A stretch of 64,000 nucleotides of DNA from Anatilimnocola floriformis (GTDB taxonomy: Bacteria; Planctomycetota; Planctomycetia; Pirellulales; Pirellulaceae). A program made the translations under genes and the position numbers. The stretch covers positions 3,038,001-3,102,000 of the forward strand of contig NZ_JAMLFW010000001.1 in assembly GCF_024256385.1 (NCBI RefSeq), in the 5' to 3' direction. The notes under the pieces are model-generated. The model had not been told where the DNA came from. It made no database searches and saw nothing but the letters and a program-made list of their open reading frames with translations. Shown here in pieces: positions 1 to 7,189 of the stretch; within the stretch, counting starts at the first letter, position 1, and every line of letters begins with the position of its first letter.

Positions 1-539
1 CGCCGGGAAGTGCCGAGGCCGGAAGTCAGCCAGATCAACGTGTCGTCGCTCGAAGACGTATTGCCGAGCGGCGTGAACGTGACCGTCGTGTGTTCGGCAC
101 TAGGAGTGCCGCGCAGCACGCCGACGAGTTTCAATTCGCCAGCGCCGAGCGGCAGGGTATCGAACCGCGTGGTTTGGGTCGTTGCGGTATCGGTTTGCAA
201 TTTAAAAGGAGAAGTCGGCAGCGTATTCAGCAGCGTGTTCGTGCCGGTGTGCGTCAGCTGATAGCGATTGGTCGTCGGCGTGAAGGTGATTCGATAGTTC
301 GAACCATTGGCAATCGCTAGGCCGCGGGCATAGTCGACGTCGGCGACCACAATGGTGACGCCGGCTTGCAGTTGATCGACCGAGGTCGTTTCGAAATAAG
401 GAATGACCAGCGCGGCGAGAATGCTGAGGATGGTGAGGACCACCATCATCTCGACGAGTGAGAAACCCCGCGCAACGCGAGAACTCGTCCGCAAATTGCG
501 GAGCGGAGTTTGATCAGCGTTTGGGAGTTCCTGTTGCAT
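1..539 (-). CDS. Type IV pilin-like / GspH-FimT family pseudopilin (3' end outside window)
   Basis: The reading frame starts at the ATG at 539 and runs off the window edge, giving about 179 codons. Residues 22-47 hold a class III prepilin signal: a short basic leader ends in RVARG, followed by FSLVEMMVVLTILSILAALV, so prepilin peptidase would cut after the Gly and the following Glu is at the usual position 5. The mature part continues with ...VADVDYARGLAIANGSNYRI..., the pattern of minor pseudopilins of the GspH/FimT type that sit at the tip of type II secretion or type IV pilus fibres. The start overlaps the end of the upstream gene by 26 bases, so the two are probably translated together. 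The C-terminus cannot be judged. Confidence 0.85.
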   Translation of the reverse strand, partial: MQQELPNADQTPLRNLRTSSRVARGFSLVEMMVVLTILSILAALVIPYFETTSVDQLQAGVTIVVADVDYARGLAIANGSNYRITFTPTTNRYQLTHTGTNTLLNTLPTSPFKLQTDTATTQTTRFDTLPLGAGELKLVGVLRGTPSAEHTTVTFTPLGNTSSSDDTLIWLTSGLGTSR

Positions 540-759
540 CGGTTTTGGTCGTGCCGCGGAGCATGGCGTTTTGCTCCTTCAGCAATTCCTTGATCTCGCG
601 CAGCTCGCGAACCATATCGCCACGCTGCTCGACGGAGTTCTGGAACGGCAACTGGCCACCCTGTGGCGCAGCGCCAGTCGTGCTGTAAAACCCTAGCACG
701 CACAATCCGACGCCATTGAGAAGGACTAAAACAGACCAGGCCGGAAGGTGAATTTTCAT
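514..759 (-). CDS. Small membrane-anchored coiled-coil protein, unknown function
   Basis: 81 codons. An N-terminal hydrophobic segment (about residues 7-27, WSVLVLLNGVGLCVLGFY) is followed by a short linker and a charged helix (about residues 45-68, RGDMVRELREIKELLKEQN) that should form a coiled coil. The last codons overlap the start of the pilin-like gene in another frame, which suggests an operon with it. It could be an accessory protein of the pseudopilin system, but that rests only on position. No family is recognised. Confidence 0.6.
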   Translation of the reverse strand: MKIHLPAWSVLVLLNGVGLCVLGFYSTTGAAPQGGQLPFQNSVEQRGDMVRELREIKELLKEQNAMLRGTTKTDATGTPKR

Positions 760-1006
760 GACAAAACCCCGCTAAACCGTGGGCAACGAAAAGGACGCAG
801 AATCCCTACAAACGACACACACATCGTAAGCCGATGTGGTCTCGCCCGCGCAGCGCGCAATCAGGCAATTCTAGGTCGCGGCGGACTTTCGGCGTTTTGG
901 CAAAATTGTGCAAGGGCAATGTTGGCCGCGGCCGTTTTGGCGAAATCTTGCTGTCGCAGGAAGCAGACCCTTCCGTGCAGGCCGCAGCAGAGAGTAAAAC
1001 CCTCTT

Positions 1007-2605
1007 ATGCCCCTCCGCCTGACCCAAATTGCCCTTCCCATCGAGCAACCCGAAGAAGAACTGGCCGCGGAAATCACCCGCCGGTTGGGAATTGCCGCGG
1101 GCGATCTGCAGCGCTGGCGAATTCTGCGGAAGAGCCTCGATGCCCGCTCGCGCGACTCGCTGAAGTTCGTTTACACCGTGATGGCCGAGCCGCGCGACGA
1201 AGAGGCGCGGCGGGATCGCTGGCAGCGGTTGCCGGGAGTCGAACGCTTCGAGCCGACGACCTTTCAAGACATGCCGGTCGGCAGTGAGCCGTTGCCGAAC
1301 AGGCCCGTAGTGGTTGGATCCGGCCCGGGTGGTTTGCTCGCCGCGTACTATCTGGCTCAGCGCGGTTATCGGCCGCTGGTGATCGAGCGGGGCGACGCCG
1401 TGAAGGAGCGAGTGCCGGCGATTCGTTCGTTCGATGAAGGCGGCGCCTTCGACTCCGAAAACAACTATCTATTCGGCGAAGGTGGCGCCGGCACGTTTAG
1501 CGACGGCAAGCTGACCTGCCGTATGAGCGGGCCCGATGTCGATTGGGTGATGGAGCAACTGATTGTCTGCGGCGGCAAGACCTCGATCCGTTATGAGAAT
1601 CGGCCGCATCTCGGCAGCAACCGCCTGCCGCTGATCGTGCGTAACCTGCGCCGGCAAATCGAAGCCTGGGGCGGCGAGTATCGTTTTCGTTGCTGCCTCG
1701 AAGGGCTGGAGTTCGTCAACGGACAACTCACCGCCGTGCAAACGTCGAGCGGCCGAATTGCCACAAATATCGCCGTGCTCGCCATCGGCCATAGCGCGCG
1801 CGATACATACGCGATGTTGCATGGCCTCGGCGTGCCGATGCAGGCCAAGGCTTTTCAGCTGGGTTTGCGAATCGAGCAGCCGCAGGAACAGGTCAATCGT
1901 CACAAATATGGCCGCGAGAGTTATCTGCAACAGCTGGGCGCAGCTGACTACACACTGGTCGCGCGCGGTCAACGCGACGTCTTTACGTTTTGCATGTGCG
2001 CCGGCGGACATATTATTCCGAGCATTTCGGAGCCGGAAATGTTCTGCACCAACGGCATGAGCAATTCGCGCCGCGACACGCCGTTTGCCAACAGCGGTTT
2101 GATGGTGACGCTCGAGCCGAGCGAGTTCGGCAGCGATCATCCGCTGGCCGGCGTCGAGATCCAGCGGAAGTGGGAAGCGGCTGCGTACCAGCTCGGGCGT
2201 GGCACTTACCATTCGCCCATTCAACGGGCCGACGATTTTGTGCGCGGCAGCTCTCCCAAAGCGGGCGACTCGCTGCGGTGCTCTTACGCCCGCGGCGTGA
2301 TTCCGGCATCACTCGATGCGGTTTTGCCCCCCGTCGTGGCGACCGCGATTCGCAAAGGGTTGCCGCTGATGGATCGCCAATGGCGAGGCGACTTTCTGCG
2401 GAATGCGATTCTGGTTGGCCCCGAAATGCGCGGCAGTTCGCCGCTGCGAATCGCCCGCGATCAGGCCAGCCGGCAAACTCCTGGATTCCAGGGACTTTTC
2501 CCCGTGGGCGAGGGGGCCGGTTATGCTGGAGGGATTATCAGCGCTGCCGTCGACGGTTTGCGCAGCGCGATGGCAATCGTAGGCAGGTTCGCGCCGCTCG
2601 GTTGA
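1007..2605 (+). CDS. Uncharacterised FAD-dependent dehydrogenase (COG2509-like)
   Basis: 532 residues. After an N-terminal domain of about 95 residues comes a Rossmann FAD-binding motif (VVVGSGPGGLLAAYYLAQRG, about residues 104-123) with the acidic ribose-binding position VIERGD. Further conserved blocks include NNYLFGEGGAGTFSDGKLTC (about 155-174), which is characteristic of this family, and a C-terminal FPVGEGAGYAGGI that closes the FAD site. Length and domain order match the COG2509 family, whose substrate is unknown. The ATG at 1007 was chosen because the family begins with a similar short strand (MPLRLTQIAL). The gene is transcribed towards the sensor kinase 31 bases downstream. Confidence 0.85.
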   Translation: MPLRLTQIALPIEQPEEELAAEITRRLGIAAGDLQRWRILRKSLDARSRDSLKFVYTVMAEPRDEEARRDRWQRLPGVERFEPTTFQDMPVGSEPLPNRPVVVGSGPGGLLAAYYLAQRGYRPLVIERGDAVKERVPAIRSFDEGGAFDSENNYLFGEGGAGTFSDGKLTCRMSGPDVDWVMEQLIVCGGKTSIRYENRPHLGSNRLPLIVRNLRRQIEAWGGEYRFRCCLEGLEFVNGQLTAVQTSSGRIATNIAVLAIGHSARDTYAMLHGLGVPMQAKAFQLGLRIEQPQEQVNRHKYGRESYLQQLGAADYTLVARGQRDVFTFCMCAGGHIIPSISEPEMFCTNGMSNSRRDTPFANSGLMVTLEPSEFGSDHPLAGVEIQRKWEAAAYQLGRGTYHSPIQRADDFVRGSSPKAGDSLRCSYARGVIPASLDAVLPPVVATAIRKGLPLMDRQWRGDFLRNAILVGPEMRGSSPLRIARDQASRQTPGFQGLFPVGEGAGYAGGIISAAVDGLRSAMAIVGRFAPLG

Positions 2606-2636
2606 ATAGCGGCAGCAGCCGCGTGAGGAACGATCG

Positions 2637-5600
2637 ATGTATCAGCAAAATCAACCTGATCCTGACGTCCTGCGGCAACGAGCAAAAGAACGCTGGGACC
2701 AAACGACCGAGGGGGCCGACTTTGCCTCACTAAAACTCAATGACGCAGCCGCTGCGTACGTTCGGCAGTTGCTGCAGAAGCAAGTCGAACTCGAATGGCA
2801 AGTCGCCGAAGAGAAACGCGTCACCGAGTTACTCTCGGCAGCGCTCAACGGCGTGCCGGACACGGTGTTCGTCAAGAACCTAGACGGCGTGTATTTGCTG
2901 TTCAACGAAGCCGCCGCCAAAGTGGCCGGCCGGTCTTGCGATGAGATCATTGGGCGCGACGATCGTCATCTCTTTGGCGTCGTAGAGTCGGAACAAATCA
3001 TCGCCGAAGATCGCGCAATCTTAAAAACGTTCGAGCCGTTCATCGCCGAGCAAGAACTGGGTATCGGGGGTGAAGCTCGAACGTTTTCCACCGTGAAGTC
3101 GATCCTGCGCGATAAAGACGGCACGGTACAAGGAATCGTCGGCATTGCTCGCGACATCACCGCGATCAGACAGGCTCAAAATGAACTGAGTGAAAGCGAA
3201 AAACGTTTTCGCACACTGGCCGATAATCTTCCTGACAATCTATATCTGCTCGATCCCGATGATTGCGATATTCCGCTGAAGATTCTCTACGCCAACAAAG
3301 CTGCGGCCGAAAATGATGGCTACGTTGTCGAGCAACTCATCGGTCGCTCGCCACTCACTCAACTCGATACGCCGGAAACAGCGGCTCAAGCGATCGATCG
3401 CGTGCAGCGAGCGCTGCAGGGAGAAGTCGTCGAGTTTCAAGCCGAGCACGTGCATCGCTTGGGCTACCGCATTCCGTACGAGGTGCGGGCAGTGCGCATT
3501 CCCTGGCAAAGTCGCACGCTCGTACTCGGCATTTGTCGCAATATCACCGCGCGGCTCAAAGCCGAAGAGGCTCAGCGTGAACACGAAGCACGCCTGGCCG
3601 AAGCGCAAGAGATTGGTGGCTTGGGATCGTTCGAAATCGATCTCCCGGCGTGGCGTGGACATTGTTCGCCAGCGCTCTGCAAAATCTTCGGCTTCGAAAA
3701 CGATCAAGAATTTCATGACTACAACGCGTTCATCAAAAAATACCGCCATCCCGACGATCACGAGCCCGATCAGTTAATGGCTTGTGCCACAACCGGCGAC
3801 ATCGAGCAACGGTTTTTGCATCCCAGCGGCGAGACTCGCACCCTGCACGTCCGGCGCAAAGTCATTCGCAACGCCATCGGCATTCCCACCAAGCTCATTG
3901 GCACCGTGCAAGACGTCACCGATCGTCGCAAGGCTGAGGACAAACTGCGGGCCAGCGAAGCGCGGTATCGAACGTTTGTCGATCACGTTTCCGACGCCAT
4001 GTTTCTGCACCATGCCGATGCAACGGTGCTCGATGTCAATCAGCAGGCCTGCGATAGCCTGGGGCTCTCGCGCGAGGAATTGATCGGCAAGACTCCGATC
4101 GAATTCGATCCGGCAGTGACCGTGGAGCAGCTGGCCGCATTGCGGGCTACCTTGGATGCCGGTGAGTCGCTAGTGCTCGAGACGCAACACCGCCGCAAGG
4201 ATGGCTCGACGTTTCCCGTCGAGATTCGTGGGCGTCCGTTCTGGGTCGATGGCGAACGTTTTAGCATCTCGTTGGCGCACGACATTACCGCGCGAAAAAA
4301 AGCCGAGCAAGCTTTGCGGGCCAGTGAACAGCGATTTCGCGAGTTGGCCGATGCAATTCCGCAGATCGTCTTCACGGCAGGACCCGATGGCGGTCTCACG
4401 CATACCAATGCTCGCGCCACGCAATATGCGGGAGTCAAGTTCGACGAGCTCACAGGCTGGTCCTGGGCCGACGTCATTCACCCCGACGATTTGCCCTCGA
4501 CACTTGCCGGTTGGAAGGAAATTCTGACCACCGGCGTTGCCCGGCAACTGGAGTTTCGCATTCGCCGCGCCGACGGCGAATATCGCTGGCACATCGCGCG
4601 ACAGATTGCCGGTCGCGATGCCGAGGGAAATATCACGCAGTGGTATGGTACGTGTACGGACATCGAGGACATGAAGCAGGCTGAACATGCGCTGCGGTCG
4701 AGTGAAGAGCGCTATCGCAAATTGTTCGACAGCATTCCGGATCCCATGTTCGTTTACGATCCGCGCACGCTCCGCTGCCTCACCGTCAACGATGCTGCCG
4801 TGGAAAAGTATGGCTACGCGCGCTTCGAGTTTGCGCATCTGACGATCAACGACATTCGGTTAGTGATCGACGAAAAGGCAGATCAGGCGCGGCATCGCAA
4901 GAAAAATGGCGATGCGATGGATGTCGAAATAACGGCGCATGAATTGGAACTGGACGGCCGGCCGGTGATGATCGCGCTGGTGCGCGATGTCACCGATCGC
5001 CTGCAAGCAGAGGCCGATCTGCGACGGACCACCGAACTGCTGCGCGTTGTCGCCGAAGGAACTCCCGACGCCGTGTTCGTCAAAGATCTCGTCGGCAGGT
5101 ATCTGCTGTTCAATCCGGCCGCGGCGCGGTTCGTCGGCAAGCCGGCGGCAGAAGTGCTGGGAAACGACGATTTTGCTCTCTTCGATCGCGAGGGCGCAAC
5201 AATTGTGCGGGAGGGGGACCTCCAGGTGATCGAATCACAGCGAGTGGTGACCACCGAAGAAACACTCACGGCCGCTGGCGTGACGCGCACCTATCTGGCC
5301 ATGAAGGCGCCTTATCGTGACGGCAACGGCCAAGTTGTGGGAACGATTGGAATTTCGCGCGACATCACCGAGCGAAAACGAGCGGAAGAAGCGTATCGCA
5401 AGATCAGCGCACTCCATCAAACGATCATTCACACGGCGACAGAAGGGATCTGCCTCTGCACGCCGCGGATCGATGAGCAGGAATTGGAGTTTTCGGTTTG
5501 GAACGAGCAGATGACGGCCATCACGGGCTATACGCGCGATGACATCAATCGCGCCGGCTGGTTCCAAGTGATGTTTCACAATGCCGAACAGCGCCAGGCG

Positions 5601-6542
5601 GCGCAGGATCGCACGGCCAAACTGCTGCTCGGCCAGACACTGCGGAACGAAGAGTGGGAAATCGTGCGCAAGGATGGCGATCGGCGGGTCATTTCGTTTT
5701 CCACGTCGGTGGTCGGCAACGATGAAAACGGACAACCGCTGATCGTCGCGCTCGCGCAGGATATTACCGATCGGCGTCGCGATGCCGAAGAACTGGCGCG
5801 GCGGCAAGCGGAACTCCGGCATGCATCGCGACTCAACACCGTGGGGCAGATGGTCGCGGCGCTGACACACGAAGTGGCACAGCCCTTGGCGGCGATTTCG
5901 AACTTCGCGGCTTCGAGCAGCGCGCTCTTGAGGCCGGAACCAAGCAAAAAATCTGAGAATCTTGAACAGGTGCGCCGGCACATCGAGCATATTGATCAAC
6001 AGAGTCGTCGCGCGGCTGACATTATCCATCGGCTCCGCGATTACAGTCGCAAATCCGCCACGCGGCGCGTGCCGTGCGACCTCAATGCGCTGCTGCGGAC
6101 CTCTGTAGAAATGGTGTCGCTGGAACTTAGAGGGGCTGAAGTCAACCTTAGCTGGGATCTGGCGGCAGATTTACCCTTCATCGCGGGCGACCCGATTCAA
6201 CTGCAGCAGGTCATCATCAATCTCCTTCTGAATGCCCGTGATTCCCTACTCGAAAGTGGTGCGATTTCGCGCAAAATAGCCCTGCGCTCGCGAGCAGACC
6301 TGGGCGCGGTGATCATTGAAGTCGAAGATAACGGCTCAGGCATGTCAGACGAAATTGCCGGACGCCTGTACGAGCCGTTTGTTACGACGAAGCCGCAGGG
6401 TATGGGAATAGGTCTGAATATTTGCCGTTCGATTTTGCAGGACCACCGGGGAGTAATCGATTACCATCAAGTAGCCACTGGTGGAGTACTGTTCCGGATC
6501 AGCCTGCCTCTGACCGAAACGATTCCTGCCGAAGCCAAGTGA
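2637..6542 (+). CDS. Multi-PAS soluble sensor histidine kinase, FixL-like
   Basis: 1301 residues without an evident membrane segment, so the sensor is probably cytoplasmic. Eight PAS/PAC units can be read in order before the kinase core. Unit 1 (starting near residue 65, GVPDTVFVKNLDGVYLLFN) and unit 7 (GTPDAVFVKDLVGRYLLFN) are similar enough to be an internal duplication. The kinase follows: H-box LTHEVAQPLAAISNFA with phospho-acceptor His near residue 1078, N-box NLLLNARDSL, G1 EDNGSGM and G2 GMGIGLNICRSIL. The HEVAQPLAAI box is that of the FixL/DctB class. A GAGGA-type ribosome site precedes the ATG. The response regulator starts 5 bases after the stop, so the two form one operon. No haem or flavin ligand was identified, so the signal is unknown. 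Confidence 0.9.
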   Translation: MYQQNQPDPDVLRQRAKERWDQTTEGADFASLKLNDAAAAYVRQLLQKQVELEWQVAEEKRVTELLSAALNGVPDTVFVKNLDGVYLLFNEAAAKVAGRSCDEIIGRDDRHLFGVVESEQIIAEDRAILKTFEPFIAEQELGIGGEARTFSTVKSILRDKDGTVQGIVGIARDITAIRQAQNELSESEKRFRTLADNLPDNLYLLDPDDCDIPLKILYANKAAAENDGYVVEQLIGRSPLTQLDTPETAAQAIDRVQRALQGEVVEFQAEHVHRLGYRIPYEVRAVRIPWQSRTLVLGICRNITARLKAEEAQREHEARLAEAQEIGGLGSFEIDLPAWRGHCSPALCKIFGFENDQEFHDYNAFIKKYRHPDDHEPDQLMACATTGDIEQRFLHPSGETRTLHVRRKVIRNAIGIPTKLIGTVQDVTDRRKAEDKLRASEARYRTFVDHVSDAMFLHHADATVLDVNQQACDSLGLSREELIGKTPIEFDPAVTVEQLAALRATLDAGESLVLETQHRRKDGSTFPVEIRGRPFWVDGERFSISLAHDITARKKAEQALRASEQRFRELADAIPQIVFTAGPDGGLTHTNARATQYAGVKFDELTGWSWADVIHPDDLPSTLAGWKEILTTGVARQLEFRIRRADGEYRWHIARQIAGRDAEGNITQWYGTCTDIEDMKQAEHALRSSEERYRKLFDSIPDPMFVYDPRTLRCLTVNDAAVEKYGYARFEFAHLTINDIRLVIDEKADQARHRKKNGDAMDVEITAHELELDGRPVMIALVRDVTDRLQAEADLRRTTELLRVVAEGTPDAVFVKDLVGRYLLFNPAAARFVGKPAAEVLGNDDFALFDREGATIVREGDLQVIESQRVVTTEETLTAAGVTRTYLAMKAPYRDGNGQVVGTIGISRDITERKRAEEAYRKISALHQTIIHTATEGICLCTPRIDEQELEFSVWNEQMTAITGYTRDDINRAGWFQVMFHNAEQRQAAQDRTAKLLLGQTLRNEEWEIVRKDGDRRVISFSTSVVGNDENGQPLIVALAQDITDRRRDAEELARRQAELRHASRLNTVGQMVAALTHEVAQPLAAISNFAASSSALLRPEPSKKSENLEQVRRHIEHIDQQSRRAADIIHRLRDYSRKSATRRVPCDLNALLRTSVEMVSLELRGAEVNLSWDLAADLPFIAGDPIQLQQVIINLLLNARDSLLESGAISRKIALRSRADLGAVIIEVEDNGSGMSDEIAGRLYEPFVTTKPQGMGIGLNICRSILQDHRGVIDYHQVATGGVLFRISLPLTETIPAEAK

Positions 6543-6546
6543 AGCC

Positions 6547-7173
6547 ATGATTTACGTTGTCGATGATGATGCTGCAGTGCTCAGCTCACTGCAGGCCCTG
6601 TTCAGTGCTCACAACTATCAGGTGCAGTGCTATCCTTCCGCAGAACAGTTCTTGCGGGAGATCTCGATCAATCGCCGCGGCTGCGTCGTTACCGACGTCG
6701 CCATGCCTGGCATGAGCGGCGTGGAACTGGTGCGCCGCCTGTACGAAGGTAAGAGCCCGCTCTCGATTGTCGTGGTTACCGGCGTGGCGACCGTGCCGAT
6801 GGCGGTGGGCCTGATGGAGTACGGCGCGTTCACATTGCTCGAGAAGCCTTACGACTCGCAGAAGTTGCTGCAGGCCGTCGATCGTGGTTTGAAGATCAGC
6901 GACGAGCAGTGCGAACAGTCGCAGCGCGAACAAGACATTCAACGGCGACTGAGCCAGTTGACCGAAGAAGAACGCAACGTGATGGATCGCTTGTTGGCCG
7001 ATAAGCCGAACAAATCCATTTCATCTGAGTTGCACTTGAGCTTGCGCACCGTCGACCGCCGCCGGCAGTCGGTTTTGGAAAAGCTCGGCGTGGGTTCGGT
7101 GCCGGAAATGGCGCTGCTGCTCGGACCGCTGCGAAGCGTTGAAGTGAGCCGGCAGCGAACGCCCGCGCAGTAG
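6547..7173 (+). CDS. FixJ/NarL-type response regulator
   Basis: 208 residues. The receiver domain has the acidic pair DDD (residues 6-8), phospho-acceptor Asp50 in VVTDVAMPGMSG, the switch Thr in VVVTG (near 78) and the conserved Lys in LLEKPYD (near 100). The C-terminal LuxR-type helix-turn-helix runs from about 140 (LTEEERNVMDRLL) through SLRTVDRRRQSVLEKLGV. Together with the FixL-like kinase directly upstream, this is the FixLJ arrangement. Target genes are not visible in the window. The convergent gene on the other strand ends 17 bases away. Confidence 0.92.
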   Translation: MIYVVDDDAAVLSSLQALFSAHNYQVQCYPSAEQFLREISINRRGCVVTDVAMPGMSGVELVRRLYEGKSPLSIVVVTGVATVPMAVGLMEYGAFTLLEKPYDSQKLLQAVDRGLKISDEQCEQSQREQDIQRRLSQLTEEERNVMDRLLADKPNKSISSELHLSLRTVDRRRQSVLEKLGVGSVPEMALLLGPLRSVEVSRQRTPAQ

Positions 7174-7189
7174 TACCAGCGCAGGAACG

